Shown here piece by piece: positions 27,981 through 36,317 of a stretch of 64,000 nucleotides of DNA. Every line of letters starts with the position of its first letter. Within the stretch, counting starts at the first letter, position 1. The notes under the pieces are model-generated. The model was not told the DNA's origin. It ran no database searches and saw nothing but the letters and a program-made list of their open reading frames with translations. The stretch is from positions 37,250 through 101,249 of the IMG/VR virus record IMGVR_UViG_3300037119_004556. One strand, given 5' to 3'. Position numbers and translations under genes: made by a program. This DNA comes from a virus.

Positions 27981-30900
27981 GGCCCGTAAACCCCGGTTCG
28001 GACGGCCTCGCGGCGGGCTTCGTCTGGTGTGTAGCGGCGGACGTCGCGAGGATTGATGCTGCCCAACTGGTAGTACAGCAGTCGGGGCATCTCGACATCG
28101 TTGCCGTTCGACTTGTCGATCACGGTGATGTTCATCTCGTACTGCTCGAACATCGCCCGCTGCTCGGGGGTCATGGTCTCGGGGAGCGGGTCGGTTCGTT
28201 CGATCCAGCAGTGATCGAAGCGGACGCCTTCGATCGGGCCTTGGCCCTCGGGCACGCCGTGACACAGCTTGTAGCGGTCCTCCTCGCCGCGAGGGATGGA
28301 GTGGATGAAGTGCAAACCGACCTCGAAGCAGTCGCCGTCGCCGGATCGGCGTTCGTTGCCGTACTTCTCCTCGAACTCGGCGTCAGCCTCCTCGTTGTCC
28401 AGCCCGCCGGACGTGCTGCCCTGACCCTTCGGCGCGAAACGTCCGATCTCGTCATGCCACGGATTCGCGAACTTGGCCGCCGATGCCGTCAGAGCTTCGT
28501 CGGGTTCGCGGGTGATCCAGTCGACGTTCTCCGGGGTGTCAATCAGGTACACGTTCTCCGGGATCACTGCCCAACCGCTGGGCTTCGTTGGAAGACGAGC
28601 GCGGGTGACCTTGACCGGTTCGCCGATCATGATCACTTCTCGCTCGTCCAGTGATCCCATGCCGCTGATGTCGCTGATGGTGAGCACGTTGGCCGGGTTG
28701 AACTCGGTGGTGATCACGATCCCTTGTGTGTCGATGAAGTTGGTGGCGAAGTGCTCGGCCTGGTTCGGGTCGAACGACCACGACGACAAGGGGTTCGACT
28801 GGACCGTGTCACCGGCCTGGATGCTGGTGAACTGTTCACCCTTCAAGCCTCGGTGGATCGTCGGCAACGCCAGTTCCGGGGCCTGGGTCAGCTTCTCCTC
28901 AGTGTTGCGGATGTGAGCCGACGTCACGGCGTTGATCGTCGCTCCCATCGACCACGTCAGATCGTTGGCTTTGTCCAGCGTCGAGTCGCCGACGTAGTCG
29001 CGCATCGCCGCATCGGCTGCGCTTAGACCGCGTTGCTCGGCGATCTGGATCTGCATCGCAGTTGATTCGTGGGAGACGGCGGAGATCTGCCAGGCCCGGT
29101 TGAACCAGCCAACGGCGCCCGATTCGACCGTGATCCCGTACTGCTCGGTGATCATCCGTGACAGTGAGGCGGCGTCAATCTCACCGCGCATGTGCGCCTG
29201 CGTGGCTTCCTTCAACAGGGCGATGTCGACCCCGGAGTGTTCCCATGAGGCGAACTGCTCTGCGGCGTACAACTGCATCACCAGCCCGAGGTCGGCCTCT
29301 TTGGCGAAGGTGACTTGACGTTGAAGATGCTCGAAACCTTCCTTGCCGTGCAAGTTCGGGTCGTGAGTCAGGACCGCCAGCGATGCCGTTGCCTTGTACT
29401 GAACGTCCGTGTCATTGAGAAGGTCGATCATCGTCTGGCCTTCCAACTCCTCACGGAGTTGACGGGCTTCGAGCGGCGACATGTGCTGCGCTACTTCGAG
29501 CGCGCCGTAGTGCTTGATGGCTTCCGGCGTCCGGACCCATTTCCCGTTGTGCATCACCTCGTAGCCGTTTGAGCCGACATGCCACGAGACGTGCTTACCG
29601 AACTTGCGCCCGGTCCCCTTCGGCGCGAACCGACCCACCTCGTCGTGCCACGGGTTCATGAACTGCGCCGCGGAGGCGACAATGGACATCAGCCCGAGTT
29701 CGATCGCGTGGGCAGCCCAGCGGTCGTCGTCGGGATCCCATCCTTCTGGTGCTGCGCCTGCGCCGACCAAGACACCCTCGCGTTCGCGGTTGAGATTCGC
29801 CACCCATGCCTGCACGTCGGCGGGCTGCATGGTGGCGCCGGTGGCGCTCTCCCAGTCCCGCTCGAAGCCGAGCGACTCCCAGAACGAGGCGGCGCTCTTT
29901 GTCCCGGCGACCTTGAGTGTCACCTTTGCCCCATCGGCTGCGGCCCGTTCCATCACGGGGATCACCAACTGCGAACCGACGCCCTTGACGAGACCGGTCG
30001 AGCCGAGGAACTCGATGTGGTAGTCGCCGGGGTTCTTGTTGTAGGCGATCGCGCCCAGCACCACGCCATCCGGGTTGGTGGCGGCGAGTCCGTTCATCGT
30101 CCCACGCCCATGCCGCTGGTCGAGTGCGTGATGGGTCAGCCTGACGCCGTCGTCGTTCTGGAAGTCGCTGCCCATCGCCTTCCCGAACTCGCGCAGCCGG
30201 TCATCGAGCAGTGCGGCCTGCTCAAGGTCGAGTTCTGAGATCTGCGATCCGGCCGCTTCCGCTTCGTCCGCGCGACGGGCGATGTTGGCGAAGTTGGTGC
30301 CCGTGCCCTTCGGCGCGAACTGACCGATCTCGTCATGCCACGGGTTGCCGAACTCGCTACGCTGCGGTCTGTGGTTGAGGACGGCACGATCGTGCGAGCC
30401 AAGCGGTTCGGGTGGGACACCCCCGATGACCTCGACAACCCGATCGTCGGTGACCCAGGGGTCGAGGGTGAGTTGCTCACCTGGGAAGTCGACTCGAACG
30501 GGATCGTCTACACGAAGTTCATGGTCGACGGCGTGGCCGTTGACGGCGACACGATCGAGCCAGTCGGTGACGATCTCCCCGGGGGTCCAGCCGTCGACGG
30601 CGAAGTTCCCGCCGACCGGGCGGCGTAGCCGATCGAAGTCCTGCGGGAGCGCGTCCGGGTTCTCGGCGATGTGCTCCTCCCACGTGATCCCCTTGCGCTT
30701 CATGATCGCCGACCGGCGCTCCTGGAAGCGTTGAGCGATGGCGTCGCCGTGCTGACGCACCACCGTCCGCGTGAACCGTTCCGCTGATCCCCACGTCTGG
30801 CGCACGTCGCCGACGACACCGATGCCCTCCCGGTCGCCGCGCGACTGGTTGCATGGCGGGCAGGTCGGGATCAGGTTCTCCATCTTGTAGGAGCCACCCA

Positions 30901-33220
30901 ACGTGCCCACCAGGATCTTGTCCTGCGTGAGCGCGTCGATGCCGAGCTTCTCGGCGGTTGCCGCGTCGGCCGCGATGCGCTGCCCGCAGTCCGGGCAGGC
31001 GCAGGTCGTGCCGTCGCCGAACTCGGCGGCGAGCGCCTTGGCGCGCTTCTTCCGGGCCGTGTTGTTGCCACGCCGATCGCCACCGGCGCGCACCAAACCC
31101 TCACGCGCGAGGAGGGCGTCGACCTGGCCTTGGATCACGTCGTCCTCGGTCGGCTTCGGGACCTTGCGGGCCTTCGCCCGGGCGAGCTTCGCCGCTGCGG
31201 CCTCCTCCGCCTTCGAGGAGCGGCCCTTCCCGGTCGAGCCGGTTCCTTTCGGCGCGAACTGGCCTATCTCGTCGTGCCAGGGGTTGGCGAACTCAGACCC
31301 TCGTACATGGCGTCCACGATCGCCTGCTTCTCCTCCTCGGACTTGTCCGCCCAGCCTTCCAGGTCGCCCGGACGTACCGTTACGTCCGGCGCCTGCTGGC
31401 GGTGGTCCGCGGTATCTGCCATGACTGAATCGTACCAAACCCTGACCCGATGCGTCAACTATCTTGACGTTCTCGCGTCCGCCTGTCCCGTGAGTTGGGA
31501 CGTCTTCCTCGCTGTCGAGATCGAAGATCGCTTGTTCGCCGCGTTCGATCCCGAGTTTGATCGCCTCATCGAGGGGGCGCACCTGCGACAGGTCGAGCAC
31601 GACCTCGCCGTGCGCTCGGTCGTGCCAGCCGCCGATGAAGATGTCCGGTTGCGAGGCGATGGTTTCGGCGTGCTGGTCGAGGTAGTCGCGGATGAACTGT
31701 TTGCCACGTGTCGGGTCCTGGAAGGCTTCCATCGTGATGATCGCCGAATGGCCGGGCACGGCGACAGCGCCGCGATGTTCCTCGCGGGGCAGCGACGGAT
31801 CGGGTTTGATGAACAGGTTGCCGCGCGGGTCGAATGTGAACCCGCCGTTCAACTCGGCTCGTGTCGCCATCGCTTCTGCGAGCGCCTGTGCTTGGGCGTC
31901 GGCGCCGCCGCGCGGCTCGAACCGGCGTCCCGTTCCCTTCGGGGCGAACCGTCCGACCTCGTCGTGCCACGGATTCACGAACGCGGCGGAGCGGCGGATA
32001 GCGGCGGTGGCGTGCTTGTCGAGCCAGGCGAGCGCGTCCTCGCGGGTCACGATGGTCTCGTTGTCCTGGGCCTGTTGCACGGCGCGCAGGACCTCGCCGA
32101 TCGCTGAGCCGCGCACACCGCGGGCCATCACGTCGTTGCCGGTCACGAGTCCGGGGAGTGGGCCGGTGAGGACACGTGGGTCGACGTTGTCGTTTGGGCC
32201 TGCGATCCGGGCGGCGTCCTCGAACGTGCCGTACTTCAACTCGCGGGCCGCGGTCCGGGATGCGGCCTGGTCGCCGGTGAACGCGAGCGCCTGGCTGACG
32301 TCGCGCATGGTGCGGGAGACGGTGTTCGGCGCTCCGATCTGGCGGGGGTCGACGCCGATCGCGGTGAGCGCGACGGCGGCGCGATGGTCGCCGGTGAGAC
32401 CGGTCAGGTTCGGTTCGCCGTCGAAGTGGACGTTGCCGTAGCGGGTGTCGAGACCGACGTCCTTGAGTGCCTGGACACCGGCCTCCATCGAGACGCCCTT
32501 ACCGCCGAGCTTCTCGAACTCGCCCCACACGCGTTCCGTCGAGATGTTCTCCAACTCGGGCAGCAGGTCGTGGGCGAGCTTGGCGGTCTCCGGGTCGAAC
32601 TTGAGGCCGAGGCGGGCGGCGAACTGGACGCCGCGCAGGATGCGGAGCGGATCCTCTGAGAACGCCGGGCCGACGTGGCGCAGCACACCGGCCTTGAGGT
32701 CAGCGACCCCGCCGAACGGGTCGACCATGTTGCCGTCGGAGTCGACGGCGAGCGCGTTCATGGTGAAGTCGCGGCGGGCGAGCGCCTGCTCGATGCCGAG
32801 GTTCGGGTCGACGGTGACATCGAAGCCGGTGTGGCCTTCGCCGGTCTTGACCTCGGTGCGGGGGAACGAGAAGTCGTGGGTCTCGCCGTCGAATGTCACC
32901 TTCAACACGCCGAACGCCTTGCCGACCTCATCGACGCGGGCGCCCCGTTCCTTCAACAGTGCGATGGTCTCGTCGGGGGTCAGCCCGTGGACTTCGATGT
33001 CAATGTCCTTGGCGTCGATGCCGAGCAGCCGGTCACGGACCGAGCCGCCCACGAGGTAGGTCTTCGCACCGGCGCCTTCGAGGACGTCCACGAGCGGACG
33101 CACCGGCTCGAACAGAGACCGCATCTCGTCCTGCGTCGCGCCGAACTTCGTGCCGGTTCCCTTGGGCGCGAAGCGACCTATTTCGTCATGCCACGGATTG
33201 GCGAACGTGGCGGTGGCCAC
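27971..33220 (-). CDS. Tagged multidomain ORF D: CCA-adding enzyme, HNH, GNAT, ART, Cys-peptidase-like
   Basis: 1749 codons, six tags (Asn at 8, 416, 646, 959, 1189, 1586). Module 1 (about 25-400): class II tRNA nucleotidyltransferase/poly(A) polymerase, with TYLVGGSVRDRLLGIDAKDI (G-G-S-x-R and DxD), ALARRDFTMNALAVD and EDPLRILRGVQFAARLGL. Module 2 (about 432-560): unassigned, with FIGGWHDRAHGEVVLDLSQV. Module 3 (about 662-900): HNH nuclease, CACPDCGQRIAAD ... ENLIPTCPPCNQSRGD. Module 4: GNAT (AASFWESLGFERDWE). Module 5: ADP-ribosyltransferase-like, IHRGLKGEQF, NPLSSWSFDP, LDEREVIMIGE (R-S-ExE). Module 6: GDGDCFEVGLHFIHSIPRG, RFDHCWIERT, VIDKSNGNDVEMPRLLYYQL, a C/H/(D/N) peptidase-like family. 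The frame runs through an internal promoter and a shifted ORF at 31264-31458 and through a possible plus-strand ORF near 30.4 kb, so it may really be two or three genes. Confidence 0.75.
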   Translation of the reverse strand: MATATFANPWHDEIGRFAPKGTGTKFGATQDEMRSLFEPVRPLVDVLEGAGAKTYLVGGSVRDRLLGIDAKDIDIEVHGLTPDETIALLKERGARVDEVGKAFGVLKVTFDGETHDFSFPRTEVKTGEGHTGFDVTVDPNLGIEQALARRDFTMNALAVDSDGNMVDPFGGVADLKAGVLRHVGPAFSEDPLRILRGVQFAARLGLKFDPETAKLAHDLLPELENISTERVWGEFEKLGGKGVSMEAGVQALKDVGLDTRYGNVHFDGEPNLTGLTGDHRAAVALTAIGVDPRQIGAPNTVSRTMRDVSQALAFTGDQAASRTAARELKYGTFEDAARIAGPNDNVDPRVLTGPLPGLVTGNDVMARGVRGSAIGEVLRAVQQAQDNETIVTREDALAWLDKHATAAIRRSAAFVNPWHDEVGRFAPKGTGRRFEPRGGADAQAQALAEAMATRAELNGGFTFDPRGNLFIKPDPSLPREEHRGAVAVPGHSAIITMEAFQDPTRGKQFIRDYLDQHAETIASQPDIFIGGWHDRAHGEVVLDLSQVRPLDEAIKLGIERGEQAIFDLDSEEDVPTHGTGGRENVKIVDASGQGLVRFSHGRYRGPPPAGAGRNGTSGRPGRLGGQVRGGEAGDRGRHVRGSEFANPWHDEIGQFAPKGTGSTGKGRSSKAEEAAAAKLARAKARKVPKPTEDDVIQGQVDALLAREGLVRAGGDRRGNNTARKKRAKALAAEFGDGTTCACPDCGQRIAADAATAEKLGIDALTQDKILVGTLGGSYKMENLIPTCPPCNQSRGDREGIGVVGDVRQTWGSAERFTRTVVRQHGDAIAQRFQERRSAIMKRKGITWEEHIAENPDALPQDFDRLRRPVGGNFAVDGWTPGEIVTDWLDRVAVNGHAVDHELRVDDPVRVDFPGEQLTLDPWVTDDRVVEVIGGVPPEPLGSHDRAVLNHRPQRSEFGNPWHDEIGQFAPKGTGTNFANIARRADEAEAAGSQISELDLEQAALLDDRLREFGKAMGSDFQNDDGVRLTHHALDQRHGRGTMNGLAATNPDGVVLGAIAYNKNPGDYHIEFLGSTGLVKGVGSQLVIPVMERAAADGAKVTLKVAGTKSAASFWESLGFERDWESATGATMQPADVQAWVANLNREREGVLVGAGAAPEGWDPDDDRWAAHAIELGLMSIVASAAQFMNPWHDEVGRFAPKGTGRKFGKHVSWHVGSNGYEVMHNGKWVRTPEAIKHYGALEVAQHMSPLEARQLREELEGQTMIDLLNDTDVQYKATASLAVLTHDPNLHGKEGFEHLQRQVTFAKEADLGLVMQLYAAEQFASWEHSGVDIALLKEATQAHMRGEIDAASLSRMITEQYGITVESGAVGWFNRAWQISAVSHESTAMQIQIAEQRGLSAADAAMRDYVGDSTLDKANDLTWSMGATINAVTSAHIRNTEEKLTQAPELALPTIHRGLKGEQFTSIQAGDTVQSNPLSSWSFDPNQAEHFATNFIDTQGIVITTEFNPANVLTISDISGMGSLDEREVIMIGEPVKVTRARLPTKPSGWAVIPENVYLIDTPENVDWITREPDEALTASAAKFANPWHDEIGRFAPKGQGSTSGGLDNEEADAEFEEKYGNERRSGDGDCFEVGLHFIHSIPRGEEDRYKLCHGVPEGQGPIEGVRFDHCWIERTDPLPETMTPEQRAMFEQYEMNITVIDKSNGNDVEMPRLLYYQLGSINPRDVRRYTPDEARREAVRTGVYGPWT
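28418..28465 (-). repeat. Tag copy 12
   Basis: NPWHDEIGRFAPKGQG, preceded by LTASAAKFA, before the Cys-peptidase-like module. Confidence 0.9.
29609..29656 (-). repeat. Tag copy 13
   Basis: NPWHDEVGRFAPKGTG, preceded by VASAAQFM, before the ADP-ribosyltransferase-like module. Confidence 0.9.
30299..30346 (-). repeat. Tag copy 14
   Basis: NPWHDEIGQFAPKGTG before the GNAT module; the sequence upstream (RPQRSEFG) lacks the usual VASA context. Confidence 0.9.
31238..31285 (-). repeat. Tag copy 15
   Basis: NPWHDEIGQFAPKGTG before the HNH module; no in-frame start codon lies close upstream. Confidence 0.9.
31264..31422 (-). CDS. Leaderless small ORF in another frame inside ORF D
   Basis: 52 aa. 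Natural-looking coding with GC-rich third positions: RPGDLEGWADKSEEEKQAIV then DAMYEG (about residues 17-42). The ATG is 6 nt after a consensus -10 (promoter 31429-31458), as in other leaderless genes here. Its frame ends by reading the tag DNA out of frame (LSSPTPGTTR). A -1 shift near GAGGGTCTGAG would join it to the SEFANPWHDEIG frame of the HNH module, which otherwise has no start. So it may be the true N-terminus of an HNH-module protein, made by frameshift, or hint at a mutation or sequencing slip. Confidence 0.45.
   Translation of the reverse strand: MADTADHRQQAPDVTVRPGDLEGWADKSEEEKQAIVDAMYEGLSSPTPGTTR
31429..31458 (-). promoter_or_regulatory. Internal leaderless promoter within ORF D
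   Basis: -35 TTGACG (31453-31458), 18-nt spacer, -10 TACGAT (31429-31434), TCAGTC, then ATG at 31422. Would express the HNH-GNAT-ART half of ORF D separately. Confidence 0.65.
31928..31975 (-). repeat. Tag copy 16
   Basis: NPWHDEVGRFAPKGTG after the CCA-adding module. Confidence 0.9.
33152..33199 (-). repeat. Tag copy 17
   Basis: NPWHDEIGRFAPKGTG at the N-terminus (residues 8-23) of ORF D. Confidence 0.9.
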
Positions 33221-33226
33221 GATCGG

Positions 33227-35317
33227 TCACCAGACCCCGGCGGCACGCAATGCGTTGGAGATCAGAGCCGAGTTGACCTTGGTGCCGTTGCCCGTGACCG
33301 GGAGCCGCTCGTGCATGTTGAGCGTCATCAACTCCTGCAACGACTCGCACAGCTTCGAGGAGGCGAGCGCGGCCAGGTCATCGGCGGAGAGTTGATCGGC
33401 GCCGAGGTTCATGGCGTAGGTCTTGACCCACCGGCGGGCGTTGTCGCCGAACGAGTCCCACGCCTTGGCGAGCAGCATCGCCGGTGGGCAGTCGACCGAC
33501 AGCAGATCCGATGGTGACACCGCGGTCAGCACCGCGGTGCCTTGCACGTGCTCGACGCGTTGACGCAACCCCTCGACGCGGCGGGCCTTCGTGACGAACC
33601 GCGCTGCGGCCTTCTCCAATGCTCGTTCGACGGCGGCGTCGGCGGCGACCGCGAGGCGGTCCACGAGCAGCGAGAAGCCCGGGTTCGGTGGTTCCTGCAT
33701 CCCGGTCGTCTTGTCCGGGAACTGCTGGTTCGGGTTCGGCGGCTGACCGTTCGCCGGGGGTGTCGCGTTCAATGGTGGCAGCCCCTTGCGTGGCGCAGGC
33801 GCTCCCAACGATCCCGGACCGGGCGGGGCGCCCGGCGCCCCCGGTGTCCCGAACGGGCTGCCCCCGGCGGCGGATGGCAGCTTCGACCAATCCCAGCCTT
33901 GGAGGCCGAGGACATCGGACACGACCGGCCCCATGTTGGCCGGGTCGCGCAGCAACATCTGCATCGCGAGCCGCTTGTTCAACTCGTCGTCCTCGACGGC
34001 GTCGGCGTCGGCGAAGCCGTTGGCGCGCAGCAGGGCGTCCTCCGAGAGGACGTTCATGTCGTACAGGATCCGGCTCGACGCGGCTTCGTCGGTGCGGGCC
34101 ATGATCGCGGCCGGGTCGAAGATCCACCGGTACAGGCGGACCTCGGTCGGCTCCATCCCCTCGAACGTTTCGAGCATGGTGCGCAGGTAGACCTCGGTCA
34201 ACGCCCGGGCCAGCAGGTCGCCGGTCGGGCGGACCTGCTTCGTGACGAAGTTGGCGTCGACCTGGTACAGCGTCCAATGGTTCAGCGACGCCGCGCCCTC
34301 GATCAACGCCGGGTCGATGTCGAGTCCGGCGGCGAGCCGGGCGAGTGCCTCTTTGCGGAGATCCTGGGCGTACGTATCGAGGCCGCGCGCGACTTCGATC
34401 AGACCGATCTTGTCGAACAGTTCGGCCGGGCCGCGCATCAACAAGGGGACGAGCGCAGCCGCCGAAGCGCGATCCTCGACTGGGGCGCGGAGGTGTTCGG
34501 CCAACTGCTTGAGGAACACCTCGACCATGTCGCGCAGGTCGCCCTCATCGAGATCCGAGTCCGGGTCGTCGGGGTCGGCGTCCGTCGCGAAGGTGATCTC
34601 CTCGGGGACGTACAGGATCCCGGCGGCGAGCCGTGAGCGGACGATGCCCGACACCATCTGCGTCAGGTTGATGATCTCCTGGCAGATCGCCAGGACGCGG
34701 CGCATCGGGGAGTCGGCGAGCGCCGAGAACATCGGGTGCGACCGGAAGATGCGGGCCAGGTAATACTCGTCGCCCAACGCTTCGCCGCTGTTCCCGTCGA
34801 ACTTGCGGACGGCCTTGCCGCCGCGTTGCAGCACCAACTCCTCCGACGACAGGAACTCCCAGTGCAGCCCGTAGCTCAGGTCGACCTCATCGACCGGTGA
34901 GCCGAGCAGCAAGGTTTCCCCGGCGATGCCGAGATGCAGGAAGCCGCGGCGCATCAACTCGGCCGAGCCGCCCTGCGGGCCGACGAACGCGGCGTGGACT
35001 CGCAGCACCCGCTCGTCGTCGGTCTCCAACCACTGGCGAGTCTCGACGTCGTACTTCTGGGGTTGCAGCGCGCATTGGGCGCCGGTGTTGGCTTGCAGGT
35101 TCATCACGAACCCGACCTCGCCGATCTCGTCGGCGAATACGTAGGCGTCGCGTGCCCAGCCGTCACGCAGGTTGCGTGGCTCGAAGCCTTCCTTGATCTG
35201 CTTCAACCCGGCCGTGGCACGGGGCATCACCATCGCGAAGTCGCCGTGGCGCTTCGTTTCCCGGGCGAACAGTCGCAGCTTGCGGGTGTCGGCCTTCTGT
35301 CGAGCAGCCACGTTCAT
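33227..35317 (-). CDS. Phage portal protein
   Basis: About 696 aa, somewhat longer than typical 450-550-aa portals but like those of large actinophages. Features: N-terminal basic segment; GWARDAYVFADEIGEVGFVM; the clip/stem-like FRSHPMFSALADSPMRRVLA and CQEIINLTQMVSGIVRSRLA (about 215-245); acidic insert ATDADPDDPDSDLDEGDL; helices around GLDIDPALIEGAASLNHW (about 355-372); a Pro/Gly-rich linker (about 490-545); and a helical C-terminus. Start is ATG 35317 (GGGAGG abuts it) or GTG 35311, which has better spacing. Directly upstream of the MuF-containing ORFs, the standard portal-MuF order. Forms the dodecameric DNA channel at the head vertex. Confidence 0.8.
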   Translation of the reverse strand: MNVAARQKADTRKLRLFARETKRHGDFAMVMPRATAGLKQIKEGFEPRNLRDGWARDAYVFADEIGEVGFVMNLQANTGAQCALQPQKYDVETRQWLETDDERVLRVHAAFVGPQGGSAELMRRGFLHLGIAGETLLLGSPVDEVDLSYGLHWEFLSSEELVLQRGGKAVRKFDGNSGEALGDEYYLARIFRSHPMFSALADSPMRRVLAICQEIINLTQMVSGIVRSRLAAGILYVPEEITFATDADPDDPDSDLDEGDLRDMVEVFLKQLAEHLRAPVEDRASAAALVPLLMRGPAELFDKIGLIEVARGLDTYAQDLRKEALARLAAGLDIDPALIEGAASLNHWTLYQVDANFVTKQVRPTGDLLARALTEVYLRTMLETFEGMEPTEVRLYRWIFDPAAIMARTDEAASSRILYDMNVLSEDALLRANGFADADAVEDDELNKRLAMQMLLRDPANMGPVVSDVLGLQGWDWSKLPSAAGGSPFGTPGAPGAPPGPGSLGAPAPRKGLPPLNATPPANGQPPNPNQQFPDKTTGMQEPPNPGFSLLVDRLAVAADAAVERALEKAAARFVTKARRVEGLRQRVEHVQGTAVLTAVSPSDLLSVDCPPAMLLAKAWDSFGDNARRWVKTYAMNLGADQLSADDLAALASSKLCESLQELMTLNMHERLPVTGNGTKVNSALISNALRAAGVW

Positions 35318-35370
35318 CCTCCCACGGCCATGTCGCAGCATGGTAGCCCCCGGGGATTACACGGACGTGG

Positions 35371-35802
35371 TTACGACGGTGGGATATGAGCCTGGCGTTG
35401 CTTGAGGAGTTCGGCTTCGGCGAGCTTCGTCTCGACCTCGGCATGATGCGCGACGTCGGAGAACATCGCCCACGCCGCCGTCAGCATCGTTTGGATCGAC
35501 GCCACCGCCCACCACTCGACCACGAGCGACATCCCACGCGCGGTGCGATTGCGCGGGTACCGCCGGACGACCGAGTACATAGCGAGCGTCACCGCCGACA
35601 ACCAGAACCCGGTGCAGTGCGGGCAGTGGATGAACTGCGCGATCTTCGCTCGGCGCTCGTACTGCGTCGATGTCTGCTTGTCGTCCATCGACCACAACAG
35701 GACCCGATCGCGGACCGGTTGGGTCACCTTGTCAGCCGAGATCGCCTGCGCCGCCCGCTGCCCGGCGAGACCGGCGACGAGGAGCGTGAACGGCTTGATC
35801 AC
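35371..35802 (-). CDS. DUF1360-like membrane protein
   Basis: 143 aa, GTG start overlapping the upstream stop. KPFTLLVAGLAGQRAAQAIS, a HCPHCTGFWLSAVTLAMYSV block (CxxCxGxW inside a TM helix) and WWAVASIQTMLTAAWAMFSD give about three TM segments, matching DUF1360 proteins, which are common in phages and of unknown role. Upstream neighbour of the portal gene. Confidence 0.75.
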   Translation of the reverse strand: MIKPFTLLVAGLAGQRAAQAISADKVTQPVRDRVLLWSMDDKQTSTQYERRAKIAQFIHCPHCTGFWLSAVTLAMYSVVRRYPRNRTARGMSLVVEWWAVASIQTMLTAAWAMFSDVAHHAEVETKLAEAELLKQRQAHIPPS

Positions 35803-35999
35803 CACATGTCTCCGTTGGTGTCCCACACTTCACGGCCCGACCTGTAGTTCGCCAGAGCGGTCGCGGGGTGATGGAGCGGGTATGCGAGTTCAGCGAGTTC
35901 CTGCTCCGTCAGGCATGACGACTTGCAGAGCGTCGGGCAGTCGGTGACCTTCCGGCCGTACCCCTCCGCTGCGTAGCGAGAGCACTCGACGGGTTTCAC
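35799..35999 (-). CDS. Small Cys-rich protein (66 aa)
   Basis: MKPVECSRYAAEGYGRKVTD followed by CPTLCKSSC: four Cys in the first 30 residues, then a helical region. Unrecognised; may bind a metal ion. ATGA overlap at both ends. Confidence 0.6.
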   Translation of the reverse strand: MKPVECSRYAAEGYGRKVTDCPTLCKSSCLTEQELAELAYPLHHPATALANYRSGREVWDTNGDMW

Positions 36000-36316
36000 G
36001 CCTTGGCCGTTTGCTTGCGCACCTTCTCGGTCACCTTGCGAATGTCCTTCGGAGTTGGCCCGCCCCCACGGTAGGCGCGCGGTTCTTTCTTGAACATCTC
36101 GCGGTACGCCTGCCGGGCCGGTTCATGGTGGAGGCGTCCCGAGTCGCCCGCCCACTTCAACACCTTCGACCACTCCCACGCCGGGTAGTTGTTGACGAAC
36201 GCGTAGTCGGGTGCGGGCATCAGCTTCTCGTCGCGCCACACCCAGATGGTGCGTCGGTTCGAGCCGAGGCGCGCGGCGAGTTCTTTGATGCCTACTGGGT
36301 CCGACATGACCGGCAT
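35996..36316 (-). CDS. Helix-turn-helix DNA-binding protein
   Basis: 106 aa. VGIKELAARLGSNRRTIWVW followed by RDEKLMPAPDYAF (about 8-40) is an AlpA/MerR-type HTH with the wing Trp pair YPAWEWSKVLKWA; a basic C-terminus follows (PKDIRKVTEKVRKQTAK). ATG at 36316 or 36307. Could be a small terminase-like or regulatory protein; its place near the portal allows either. Confidence 0.7.
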   Translation of the reverse strand: MPVMSDPVGIKELAARLGSNRRTIWVWRDEKLMPAPDYAFVNNYPAWEWSKVLKWAGDSGRLHHEPARQAYREMFKKEPRAYRGGGPTPKDIRKVTEKVRKQTAKA

Positions 36317-36317
36317 C

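Noticed and set aside
27981-28265. N-terminal extension of protein C back to an ATG at 28265
   Set aside because: It overlaps the coding end of ORF D by 295 nt and reads as Arg/Pro-rich noise; the GTG at 27980 fits the overlap pattern of the operon.
18191-33199. CRISPR or insertion-sequence repeats made by the recurring 48-bp DNA
   Set aside because: All copies are in frame and encode one peptide tag; conservation is at protein level and there are no terminal inverted repeats.
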